A DNA stretch of 14,750 bases from an uncultured Collinsella sp. (GTDB lineage: Bacteria > Actinomycetota > Coriobacteriia > Coriobacteriales > Coriobacteriaceae), in contig URTD01000028.1 in NCBI GenBank assembly GCA_900550735.1, forward strand, positions 1 to 14,750, given 5' to 3'. Below the pieces are notes generated by a model. It searched no databases, had not been told where the DNA came from, and was given only the letters and a program-made list of their open reading frames with translations. Shown here one piece after another: positions 1-7,250 of the stretch. The position numbers and the translations under genes are program-made. How positions within the stretch are numbered: the first letter of the stretch is position 1; each line of letters begins with the position of its first letter.

Positions 1-707
1 ACCCCTACAGCTGCCGTCCGGGCGATGTACGCCAGGCGCAGCTCGATAACCAGGACAACTACTTCTTCGTCGACGTCCAGAGCCGCGGCTACTACCCGGC
101 CTATGCCGTCAAGAAGCTCGAGCGTCTAGGCATCGATGTGGGCATGACCGAAGAGGATCGCGAGGTCCTGGCCGCCAACACCGTCGACTTCATCAGCTTT
201 AGCTACTATAGCACCCGCTGCTCTGCCGGTGCCGACAACCCCGATGTCGAGCGCACCCAGGGCAACGCCTTCGCCGGCGCCAAGAACCCCTACCTGCAGC
301 AGAGCCAGTGGGGCTGGGCCATCGATCCGCTGGGCTTTCGCATCACCCTCAACGACCTGTACGATCGTTATCAGAAGCCGCTGTTTGTGGTCGAGAACGG
401 CCTGGGCGCCAAGGATGTTGTCGAGGAGGACGGCTCCATCAACGACGACTACCGTATCGACTACCTGCGTCAGCACATCCAGACCATGCGCGACGCGGTG
501 ACCGAGGACGGCGTTGACCTGCTGGGCTACACCACCTGGGGCCCGATCGACCTGGTGTCTGCCGGCACGGGCGAGATGTCCAAGCGCTACGGCTTTATCT
601 ATGTGGATCGCGACGATGCGGGCAACGGTACCCTCAAGCGTTCCAAAAAGAAGAGCTTCGACTGGTACAAGCATGTCATTGAAACGAATGGTGAGGACCT
701 ATCCTAA
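1..707 (+). CDS. 6-phospho-beta-glucosidase, GH1 family (3' part; 5' end outside the window)
   Basis: C-terminal ~234 residues of a glycoside hydrolase family 1 enzyme; the reading frame is open from base 3 and ends at TAA 705-707. GH1 landmarks are visible in order: the DVQSRGYYP segment, the DFISFSYYS strand, the nucleophile motif VVENGLG (Glu codon 393-395), GYTTWGPIDLVS, and near the end GEMSKRYGFIYVD. The last motif resembles the Ser/Lys/Tyr phosphate-binding loop that separates 6-phospho-beta-glucosidases (BglA/AscB type) from plain beta-glucosidases. The family hydrolyses phosphorylated beta-glucosides delivered by the PTS to glucose 6-phosphate and an aglycone or glucose, in the cytoplasm. 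The acid/base Glu (NEP motif) should lie upstream and cannot be seen. A GH1 family length near 470-480 residues implies that about half the gene is missing. A strong hairpin follows the stop. The enzyme class is secure; the exact substrate is not. Confidence 0.93.
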   Translation, partial: PYSCRPGDVRQAQLDNQDNYFFVDVQSRGYYPAYAVKKLERLGIDVGMTEEDREVLAANTVDFISFSYYSTRCSAGADNPDVERTQGNAFAGAKNPYLQQSQWGWAIDPLGFRITLNDLYDRYQKPLFVVENGLGAKDVVEEDGSINDDYRIDYLRQHIQTMRDAVTEDGVDLLGYTTWGPIDLVSAGTGEMSKRYGFIYVDRDDAGNGTLKRSKKKSFDWYKHVIETNGEDLS

Positions 708-742
708 GGAAGCTGAGACACTCAACTTCATAGCCTCCTAGC

Positions 743-780
743 CAAGGCGCCCGGCGAGTATGCGCTCTCCGGGCGCCTTG
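743..780 (+). terminator. Hairpin terminator after the GH1 gene
   Basis: A 12-bp perfect stem (743-754 pairs with 769-780, CAAGGCGCCCGG against its complement) closes a 14-base loop that can add three more pairs (GAG 756-758 with CTC 765-767). It begins 36 bases after the GH1 stop. There is no clear T-run after it, so it may be a weak or factor-assisted terminator. The in-frame ATG at 760 lies inside this hairpin, which argues against that base as the start of the next gene. Confidence 0.7.
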
Positions 781-930
781 CCGTCTGCGGATTTTGGGAC
801 ATGCGGCCCGCTTTTTCGACCTATCTGTCGGTACACTAAAGGGACTATGGGTACCCGCGAGCGACATATCGGCCACGCGGCCGCCCGGACCGCGCCGGTT
901 GCGGATCCCAGGGGTGGCAGGCTCTTCGCC

Positions 931-2730
931 ATGCCGCGATTCCTTGTTGGCATAACACATCAGGTGTATCGTCATCGCGTCTTTGCTATCGCCGGCGCCA
1001 TCACCGCGCTGTTCCTCATGCTTTTGGCGGTCTTGCCGGCGCTGTTCGCCTTCGATCCCAAACTTTCTAACGTCGTGCCCGCCTATAGCGAGGTGTCCGA
1101 AGAGGTCGTGGATGCGCTCGTCCACTCGAGCTCTCTCCCGCTGCTTGTCGCCGCAATTGTATTTTCGATCTGGGGCGTATCGGTCTATCTGCGCTGTTTG
1201 GACTATGTGTTGCGCCGCCGCCTTGTTGCCATCGCCACCATCTGCGCCCTGTGGATGATCGAAGTCATTCTCAAGTACAAGTCGTTCACGCCGTTCTATG
1301 CCACCGTGCTGTGGTACCTGTACTACGTGCCCATGACGCTCATTCCGCTGCTCTACCAGTTGTGTGGTCTGCGCCTTGCGGGCCTGGAGCAACACCGTCT
1401 GGGTCGCCGCTACTGCGCTGCGCTGTGGATTGTGGCCATCCTGCTTATCGGATTTGTGCTCACCAACGATTTTCACCAGCAGGTCTTCCACTTTGACCGT
1501 ACAAGCGACACCTGGAGCAACGATTACACGTACGGCTGGGGTTATTTCGTCGTCCTCGTGTGGACGGCCTTTGACTTCGTGGCCTTTTTTATCCTGGTTG
1601 GTCGGTCCTCGTCCTTTCGCATCCAGCGTTTCTCGGGCACGGCGGCGCTCGTACTGCTGGGTGGCGCATTCTTTGCCGTCTCGTATGCGTTGCGCGTGCC
1701 CTGGGCATGGAGGCTCAACTTTTCGCTCGTCTATTGCGTCCTGTGCGTGGTGGCGATGGAAATCTGTCTCGATTGCGGTGTCATTCCGTCGTATCACGAC
1801 ATCGCCGGCATCTTCGACACCTTGCCGCTCGACCTCAAAGTCCTAACGCGCGACCTGCAGGAGGTCTATGCCACGCCAGTGTCAAAGCCAATGCCGGTAG
1901 GCGTGCGCGAGGAGTTGCGGACCCAGGAGCACGGCCGCGCCCATGCCTTTGCCGTGGCGTCCGATCCCAATGTGATGTACCGTGCCTTTCCGCTGCTGGG
2001 TGGATCGGCGCTGCTTGCCCAAGACGTGTCGGAGCTCAACGAGCTTAACCGTGAACTGGCGCATCGTCGCATGGAGCTGCAACGCCAAAATGAGCTGCTT
2101 GCCGCCGACTACGACCTTAAGACACATTTGGCAGACCAAGAGGCCGAGACCTTACTGGTCCAAGACGTGGACCAAGCGCTTGCCCGTGCGCTCGAAGAGA
2201 TGTACGACCTGTTGAGCTCGCTGCCGCCGTTGACCGATGAGGCATCTTCGCACGAGCGTTACCGCATGCTGCAGCGTGCCAAGATGCTCGTCGCCTATTG
2301 CAAACGCAAGGGGTCGCTCACGTTGGCACAGCACGGGGAGAGCGGTTTTGACCGCGACCGCATTCAGCTCATCGCCAACGAGCTTGCAAGTGACCTGCGC
2401 ACCATCGATGTCGATTGCGCCTCGATTATCGCCATACGGCGCCCGATGCACGCCAGTACGGTAAGCGCCCTGTACGACTGCGTGTATGACTTTGCGTTTT
2501 TTGCCTACACCACCGACCATCCGGCGCTTATGTATCACTTGGGCGACCATGACCGGTGCAGTGTCGAGCTGCGCGCCACGCTTTTTTCCAACGATGATGA
2601 AGATCTTTCGCAGACGCCCGCTGCGCAAGAGCTCGAAAGCGCTCTGCAAGGGCGCAACGTGGCATACCGCCTTGAGGGCGAGCCCGGCCAGCTGCGCATG
2701 ATCGTCTTGATGCCGAGGGCGGGTGAGTGA
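931..2730 (+). CDS. 7TM sensor protein with degenerate histidine-kinase-like C-terminus (probable pseudokinase)
   Basis: Membrane protein of 599 residues from ATG 931. The N-terminal ~300 residues hold about seven hydrophobic segments with the TNDFHQ motif (Asn179 to His182) between two of them, as in the 7TM input domain of some histidine kinases (HisKA_7TM type). A coiled coil (about 365-405) follows, then a cytoplasmic region laid out like a kinase core. At the expected phospho-acceptor site there is VQDVDQAL (Gln411-Asp412), where the next gene has VHDVIGQRL. No ATPase N box or glycine-rich G box is visible in the last ~150 residues. I infer a signalling partner without catalytic activity. 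The stop overlaps the start of the kinase gene by four bases (GTGA). The start is uncertain: ATG 847 is also in frame, with AAAGGG only three bases upstream, and 931 has only a weak AGG. The 760 ATG is unlikely because it sits in the upstream terminator. Confidence 0.75.
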   Translation: MPRFLVGITHQVYRHRVFAIAGAITALFLMLLAVLPALFAFDPKLSNVVPAYSEVSEEVVDALVHSSSLPLLVAAIVFSIWGVSVYLRCLDYVLRRRLVAIATICALWMIEVILKYKSFTPFYATVLWYLYYVPMTLIPLLYQLCGLRLAGLEQHRLGRRYCAALWIVAILLIGFVLTNDFHQQVFHFDRTSDTWSNDYTYGWGYFVVLVWTAFDFVAFFILVGRSSSFRIQRFSGTAALVLLGGAFFAVSYALRVPWAWRLNFSLVYCVLCVVAMEICLDCGVIPSYHDIAGIFDTLPLDLKVLTRDLQEVYATPVSKPMPVGVREELRTQEHGRAHAFAVASDPNVMYRAFPLLGGSALLAQDVSELNELNRELAHRRMELQRQNELLAADYDLKTHLADQEAETLLVQDVDQALARALEEMYDLLSSLPPLTDEASSHERYRMLQRAKMLVAYCKRKGSLTLAQHGESGFDRDRIQLIANELASDLRTIDVDCASIIAIRRPMHASTVSALYDCVYDFAFFAYTTDHPALMYHLGDHDRCSVELRATLFSNDDEDLSQTPAAQELESALQGRNVAYRLEGEPGQLRMIVLMPRAGE

Positions 2731-4226
2731 CGATGCAGATTTCGTTCATCCTTCCCCAAATCGTTGCGCTCGATGTTGTCTTTGCCCTGGCTGCGTGTCT
2801 GCAGATGATCCACGTCCCGCTCATCGCATCGCGCCGCTCGTCCTATAACCGTAAGGTGATTTGCGCCTATGAGACGAGCCTCGTGCTTCACCTGATGATT
2901 TCGGCGCTCATCTTATTCGCGTCGTCTGGCTCGTATCTGGTGGCGCCGCTTGACGTTTGCGCCAGGGCAATGGGCGGAGTGCTGTGGCTCAATGCCGCGA
3001 TCTTTGCCTATGGCGTGGTCCTCATGGTGCACTATCGTCGCCCTGTCATGCTGGCCGAGCTGCTGCTTGTTGGCGCCGTGACACCGCCGGTGGTTTTTGC
3101 CATGGGCTCGGTGTGGGCCGTTGTCCTTATCGCAGAGGGAGCGTTCTTCCTGTTCCGTTCCGTCGCGGCGCTCTTGATGGACGTCCGTAACCGCCAGGAG
3201 GATATCACCGCGTTCTCGACGATCGAAACCATCAACGTGATTCCCGTGGGCATCCTGTATCTGGACTCGAGGGGCCGTCCACTGCTTATGAACCGCTGCA
3301 TGCGCAAAAACCTGGTGGAGCTTCATATGCCCACCGACCTAGGCGATATGAGCGGTACATGGAACGACCTGCGCAAGCTCAGCATGCAAATGCCCGAAGG
3401 CGGTAAGAACCGCGTGCGGATCAACCTGGACCGCTTTGGTGAGGCGCGTGCGGTGGTCGAGGTTTCTCCCGCCGAGATTCGCCTGTTTGTGTGCGATGAC
3501 GTTATGGTCTCGGGCCGTTCGTTCGAGCGCATAATCGGTCTGGACGTGACAGAGTATGCGCATGCGCATGACCGTCTGGCGCAGGCCAACCACCTGCTTG
3601 AGCTTGCGGGCCAAGAGCTCCAGGCCCAGATCGAAGAAGTCAAAAAAGTTGCCGACAATGCGGCCTATCTGCGCATGCGCGCCCGCGTTCACGATGTGAT
3701 CGGCCAGCGCCTATCAATCCTTCATCGCTATTTGGAGGAGGGGCGCTTGGACGACGAGTCGCTCGAGCAGATCGACCCGCTGCTGCGCTCAATCGCTGCC
3801 GATCTGCGCAGCGGGGGCGACACCGAACCGGCAGAGCAACTGGGCGATATCGTCCATGCTTTTGGCCTGGTGAGCGTGCAGATCGATGTTGAGGGTGCGC
3901 TGCCTGAGGACGCGCGTGTCGCCGCCGCCTTTTTGCAGATTATCCGCGAGGCCTCGACCAACGCCACCAAGCATGCGCAGGCGCATCGGGTCCATGTGCG
4001 CTTGTGGCAGGAGAGGACGGATGCTGACGCCGTCGCGCACATGACGATTTCTAACGACGGGTCCCCGGCCCCCGTATCGTATCGCGAGGGAACGGGAATC
4101 CCAGGTATGAGGCATGTCGCGCAAGATCTGGGTGGCAGCCTAGAGGTCCACGCCACCCCGCCCTTTACGCTTACGGTATCCATTCCGCTTAACGCCAACG
4201 ACACGTCCCAAAGGAGAAGCTCATGA
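2727..4226 (+). CDS. Membrane sensor histidine kinase (HisKA_3/NarX-like)
   Basis: A 499-residue kinase. About five membrane segments lie in residues 8-160. A PAS-like stretch (IPVGILYLDSRG) starts near 170, and a coiled coil lies at about 285-310. Next comes the dimerisation and phosphotransfer site RARVHDVIGQRLS, with His322 the likely phospho-acceptor and Asp323 after it. The HATPase domain shows an N box REASTNATKHA (Asn412), a NDG motif, and a G box GTGIPGM (455-461). These match NarL-partner kinases, which autophosphorylate on His and pass the phosphate to a LuxR-type regulator. The assigned start is GTG 2727, which overlaps the previous stop; ATG 2733 is an equally good choice and removes two residues. 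Its stop overlaps the ATG of the response regulator (ATGA), so the three genes are translationally coupled. The stimulus cannot be read from the sequence. Confidence 0.88.
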   Translation: MTMQISFILPQIVALDVVFALAACLQMIHVPLIASRRSSYNRKVICAYETSLVLHLMISALILFASSGSYLVAPLDVCARAMGGVLWLNAAIFAYGVVLMVHYRRPVMLAELLLVGAVTPPVVFAMGSVWAVVLIAEGAFFLFRSVAALLMDVRNRQEDITAFSTIETINVIPVGILYLDSRGRPLLMNRCMRKNLVELHMPTDLGDMSGTWNDLRKLSMQMPEGGKNRVRINLDRFGEARAVVEVSPAEIRLFVCDDVMVSGRSFERIIGLDVTEYAHAHDRLAQANHLLELAGQELQAQIEEVKKVADNAAYLRMRARVHDVIGQRLSILHRYLEEGRLDDESLEQIDPLLRSIAADLRSGGDTEPAEQLGDIVHAFGLVSVQIDVEGALPEDARVAAAFLQIIREASTNATKHAQAHRVHVRLWQERTDADAVAHMTISNDGSPAPVSYREGTGIPGMRHVAQDLGGSLEVHATPPFTLTVSIPLNANDTSQRRSS

Positions 4227-4846
4227 TCCGCGTGTTAATTGTCGAAGATCAGGCCATCCTGCGCGAGAGCCTGGCGCGCTCCGTTGGCGACCAGCCCGAT
4301 ATGACCGTCGTTGCCGCGATCGCCGATGCCTCCGAGGCCTTGGGTGTCGCGCTCAAGGAGCGCCCGGACATGATACTGATGGACGTGTGCACCGAACACG
4401 ATTCAAACGGCATCGTGGCGGCGGCACGCATCAAGGAGCAGCTGCCCGAGTGTCGCATCATTATCATGACAGGCATGCCCGAGATCACCTTTGTCGATCA
4501 GGCCCGCGAGGCGGGCGTCGATAGCTTTGTGTACAAGAACGTCGGTATCGACGAGCTGTTCGCCGTGATGCGCTCCACGCTGGCGGGTTACTGCACGTTT
4601 CCCAAGCCGCCCGAGAGTATCTTCTCGGGCACGGCGGCCCTCGACGATGTCGAGCTGTCGATCTTGCGCCTTGCCTGCGAGGGTAAAAGCCGCCGCGAGA
4701 TTGCGGCCGAGCTGTTTATGAGCGAGGGCACCATCAAGCGCCGCATCTCGGAGATCCTGAGCAAGACCGGCTACGACAACATCATGCGCCTGGCCGTGCA
4801 TGCGGTGACCGAGGGCAGCATCGTTCCCAACATGGAGCGCCCGTAA
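4223..4846 (+). CDS. DNA-binding response regulator, NarL/LuxR family
   Basis: A 207-residue two-domain regulator. The receiver domain (1-120) carries the acidic pocket Asp9, phospho-acceptor Asp54 (ILMDV), Thr83 and Lys105 (FVYKN), so all key residues are present. The C-terminal domain (about 138-200) is a LuxR-type helix-turn-helix: DVELSILRLACEGKSRREIAAELFMSEGTIKRRISEIL in form, with the recognition helix around SEGTIKRRISEI. Usual family members read GTVKxHxxxI; here Arg-Arg-Ile takes that place. A strong AAGGAG site (4211-4216) lies seven bases before the ATG, which overlaps the kinase stop. It is the expected output of the two upstream membrane genes and probably controls transcription of unlinked targets. 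Two hairpins follow the gene. Confidence 0.93.
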   Translation: MIRVLIVEDQAILRESLARSVGDQPDMTVVAAIADASEALGVALKERPDMILMDVCTEHDSNGIVAAARIKEQLPECRIIIMTGMPEITFVDQAREAGVDSFVYKNVGIDELFAVMRSTLAGYCTFPKPPESIFSGTAALDDVELSILRLACEGKSRREIAAELFMSEGTIKRRISEILSKTGYDNIMRLAVHAVTEGSIVPNMERP

Positions 4847-4881
4847 TCGACGCGCTCACCCGTGTTCCGGCGCCGCAAAGA

Positions 4882-4924
4882 CAGGCCGCCCACCGTTTCG
4901 CATCTAAAAACGGCGGGCGGCCTG
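4882..4924 (+). terminator. Hairpin terminator after the response regulator
   Basis: A 17-base arm (4882-4898) pairs with 4908-4924 with a single mismatch, around a 9-base loop. It begins 36 bases after the regulator stop. The 3' side continues into CTTGT, a poor T-run. It most likely ends the three-gene signalling operon. Confidence 0.75.
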
Positions 4925-4956
4925 CTTGTATGGGCAGTGCTGTCGGCATAAAGCGG

Positions 4957-4987
4957 CGGGGCCGCAGGATCATCTCCTGCGGCCCCG
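4957..4987. terminator. Second GC-rich hairpin in the convergent gap
   Basis: A perfect 13-bp stem (4957-4969 with 4975-4987, core GGGGCCGCAGGA) with the five-base loop TCATC. It lies between the converging response regulator and lipoprotein genes, 51 bases past the lipoprotein stop. It could end transcription arriving from either side. Neither flank has a long T-run. Confidence 0.65.
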
Positions 4988-5037
4988 TCTGGTGTGCGCG
5001 GATGTGTCCGCCAATCCGCGGCTGATGTTACGTGCCG

Positions 5038-5880
5038 TTACGCGATGGTTGCGCTGTAGGAGGCAACGTCCTCGTAGGAATCGGTCAGGTAGGCGTCGAT
5101 GCCGATGGTCGTATTGACCAGGTCGTCAAGGCTATCGAGCGTGCCGTTCGAGAACGTGAATTCCTCAGTGGCGTTGGTGCCGGGCATCAGGTGAGCCGAG
5201 AACCAGGGTTCCTTCATGGTGCCGTTGACGTTGGTCTTGCCGCTGGGGGCGTAGAAGGTCAGGTCCTTGTCGCTCTTGTTGGTGATGTTGACGACAAAAC
5301 CGATGTCGCCCCACTCGTCCTTGAACTTCTCGGTGATGGTAATGGTGCACAGGTCGTCATCGGCAACGGTGACGGCGGGGGAGATTTCAGTCTTCTGGAC
5401 GTCGTCGTCTTCGACGGCCTCGTCGATCTCTTCTTCCTTCTCGGCCGCCTCGCGATCCTTCTTCACCGTGCCGGACAGGTCCTTGTCGGACTTGGTAAAG
5501 ACAAGATTGCCGTCATCCTCTTCGAGGATGAGCTTGCCGTCCTTGAGCTTCATGTCATGCGACTCGTCTTCGGCGGTGATGGTTACGGTGGTGGCGTCCT
5601 TTGCCTCCCATTTAAGGTCGACGACTTCAAGGAACAGGTCGAGGGCACCTGTACCGTCCTCATCGAGAATCAGGACGCAGTGCACACCCCAATCCTCGAG
5701 CATCTTCATGTACTCATCGGTCAGTTCTTCGCCCTCCAGGGTTCCACCCGAGAGTTCCCAGCTGCCGACGAAGTTGGCCTTGGGGTCTTTGCCGCCGCCG
5801 CTGCAGCCCGTCAGGGCAAAGGCGAGCGCAAGGACGCATGTCAGAAATGCGAGTACGGACTTTTTGAACGTTGTCTTCAT
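5038..5880 (-). CDS. Predicted lipoprotein, unknown function
   Basis: A 280-residue exported lipoprotein. The N-terminus MKTTFKK is followed by a hydrophobic stretch and the lipobox ALTGC, so Cys26 should be lipidated after cleavage; a GGGKD linker follows. The first part of the mature protein (about 36-135) begins VGSWELSGG and runs in short alternating strands, like lipocalin-type or META-like beta domains. An acidic and lysine-rich linker lies around 150-170. The last ~110 residues (ITITEKFKDEWGDIGFVVNITNKSDKDLTFYAPS) look like an Ig-like beta-sandwich of the kind common in Gram-positive lipoproteins. No enzymatic motif was recognised. The start ATG 5878-5880 is preceded by an AAAGGAGG site; an open frame extends upstream to 6117 but through the end of the previous gene. 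It is last in the minus-strand cluster, 80 bases after the SPFH gene, with a hairpin between them. Confidence 0.85.
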   Translation of the reverse strand: MKTTFKKSVLAFLTCVLALAFALTGCSGGGKDPKANFVGSWELSGGTLEGEELTDEYMKMLEDWGVHCVLILDEDGTGALDLFLEVVDLKWEAKDATTVTITAEDESHDMKLKDGKLILEEDDGNLVFTKSDKDLSGTVKKDREAAEKEEEIDEAVEDDDVQKTEISPAVTVADDDLCTITITEKFKDEWGDIGFVVNITNKSDKDLTFYAPSGKTNVNGTMKEPWFSAHLMPGTNATEEFTFSNGTLDSLDDLVNTTIGIDAYLTDSYEDVASYSATIA

Positions 5881-5919
5881 GGTGTCCTCCTTTATCGAAC
5901 GAAACCCATAGAAGCAAAT

Positions 5920-5941
5920 GCGGGGGTGGCGGATCCCCCGC
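5920..5941 (-). terminator. Hairpin between SPFH and lipoprotein genes (partial terminator or attenuator)
   Basis: GCGGGGG (5920-5926) pairs with CCCCCGC (5935-5941) around an 8-base loop; GGCGG in the loop can pair alternatively with the 3' arm. Read on the minus strand it follows the SPFH stop by about 20 bases and is followed by ATTTGCTTC, a weak T-rich tail. It may lower read-through into the lipoprotein gene. Confidence 0.5.
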
Positions 5942-5960
5942 CAATTACCAGATAGAGGGG

Positions 5961-7202
5961 CTAGGGCCTGGGCGTTCCGCAGTTGCTGCAGAACTTGCCG
6001 CCGTTTTCGCTGCCGCAGTTGGGGCAGAACCACTTGGCCGGTGCCGGGGCGGGTGCGGGACTGCCACACTCGGAGCAGAACTTGCCGGTGTTGGTGGCGC
6101 CGCAGCTGCAGGTCCATGTGCCGGCCGCGTGGGCAGCGGCAGGAGCCGGTGCGGGGGCGGGTGCCGGAGCCGGCTGCGGGGCGGCCTGCTGCTGTGCCTG
6201 GCCGGCGGCGAACAGCTGGCTGGCGTTCATGCCGCCCATGCCACCTGCCATGCCCATGCCCATAAAGCCTGCCATCGCGCCGTTGGGATGGGCGGCTGCC
6301 GCGCGCATTGCGTCGCTCTGGGCGCTGGCAATGTTGGCTGCCGCCATGGTGGGATCGCGCATGACTGCGGCCTTCTGCAGGTCCTTGATCATCTGCTCGT
6401 CTTCTTGCGAGGCTGCGATGGAGTTGACGCCAAAGCTCACGATCTCGACACCGCGCAGGTCACGCCAGTCGGCAGAGAGGACCTCGTTGAGCGCGCGGGC
6501 GAGCTCGGTGGTGTGGCCGGGGATGGCGCTGTAGCGGATGCCCATCTCCGAGATCTTGGCAAAGGCGGGCTGCAGGGCGGTGAGCAGCTCGGACTTAAGC
6601 TGGCTGTCGATCTTGTCGCGCGTGTAGCTATCGGTCACGTTGCCGCATACGTTGGTGTAGAACAGCAGCGGGTTGGTGATGCGGTACGAATACTCGCCGT
6701 TGCAGCGCACGGAGATGTCGACGTCCAGGCCGATGTTGTTGTCGACCACGCGGAAGGGCACGGGCGAGGCGGTGCCGTACTTGTTGCCAATGATCTCTTT
6801 CGTGTTGATGAGGTAGACGCGCTGGTCTTTGCCCGCGTCGCCGCCAAAAGTAAAGCGGCTGCCGATATTGGCGAAGGTCTCCTTGATGGAATCGCCCAGG
6901 TTGCCGCTAAAGACGCTCGGCTCGCTGCCGGTATCGAAGACGAACTCACCAGACTCCAGCGCGACTTCGATGATCTTGCCGTTTTGCACCACGAGCATGT
7001 CCTGGCCGTCGTTGACGGCGATGACGGAGCCGTTGGAGATGACGTTGTCCTCGCCGCGCGTGTTGGAGCTGCGGCCACCGGCGCGTTTGCTGCCCTTGCA
7101 GGCCAAGACGTCAGCAGGCATCGATTCGCAGTAGATAAATTCCTTCCACTGGTCGGCCATGACGCCGCCGGCAGCTCCCAATCCAGCTTTCAAGAGTCCC
7201 AT
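5961..7202 (-). CDS. SPFH-domain protein with two C-terminal zinc ribbons (YdjI-like)
   Basis: A 413-residue protein. The start (MGLLKAGLGAAGGVMADQWKEFIYCE) and the body to about residue 290 match the SPFH family often annotated 'virion core protein-like' and related to B. subtilis YdjI. Members assemble as flotillin-like scaffolds on the inner face of the membrane; YdjI takes part in recruiting PspA/LiaH-type stress proteins. A Gly/Met-rich stretch (GMGMAGGMGGM) and a Pro-Ala repeat linker then lead to two zinc ribbons: Cys365, 367, 376, 379 and Cys393, 396, 405, 408. The first uses C-x-C in place of the usual C-x-x-C. The start ATG 7200-7202 is preceded by AAGGAAG. It lies 48 bases after the zinc-ribbon gene upstream and is probably cotranscribed with it. 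The family call is firm; the role in this organism is inferred. Confidence 0.87.
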   Translation of the reverse strand: MGLLKAGLGAAGGVMADQWKEFIYCESMPADVLACKGSKRAGGRSSNTRGEDNVISNGSVIAVNDGQDMLVVQNGKIIEVALESGEFVFDTGSEPSVFSGNLGDSIKETFANIGSRFTFGGDAGKDQRVYLINTKEIIGNKYGTASPVPFRVVDNNIGLDVDISVRCNGEYSYRITNPLLFYTNVCGNVTDSYTRDKIDSQLKSELLTALQPAFAKISEMGIRYSAIPGHTTELARALNEVLSADWRDLRGVEIVSFGVNSIAASQEDEQMIKDLQKAAVMRDPTMAAANIASAQSDAMRAAAAHPNGAMAGFMGMGMAGGMGGMNASQLFAAGQAQQQAAPQPAPAPAPAPAPAAAHAAGTWTCSCGATNTGKFCSECGSPAPAPAPAKWFCPNCGSENGGKFCSNCGTPRP

Positions 7203-7250
7203 GGTGATCTTCCTTTCTCGTCAAAGGCCGGGTGGTATTGGTTGGATTGC

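Noticed and set aside
760..930. Extension of the 7TM gene to ATG 760
   Set aside because: The ATG lies in the loop of the GH1 terminator hairpin, has no ribosome site, and the added residues are low-complexity and not membrane-like.
5881..6117. N-terminal extension of the lipoprotein frame to 6117
   Set aside because: It runs antiparallel to nothing new but overlaps the 3' end of the SPFH gene in another frame; the strong ribosome site and signal peptide start at 5880.
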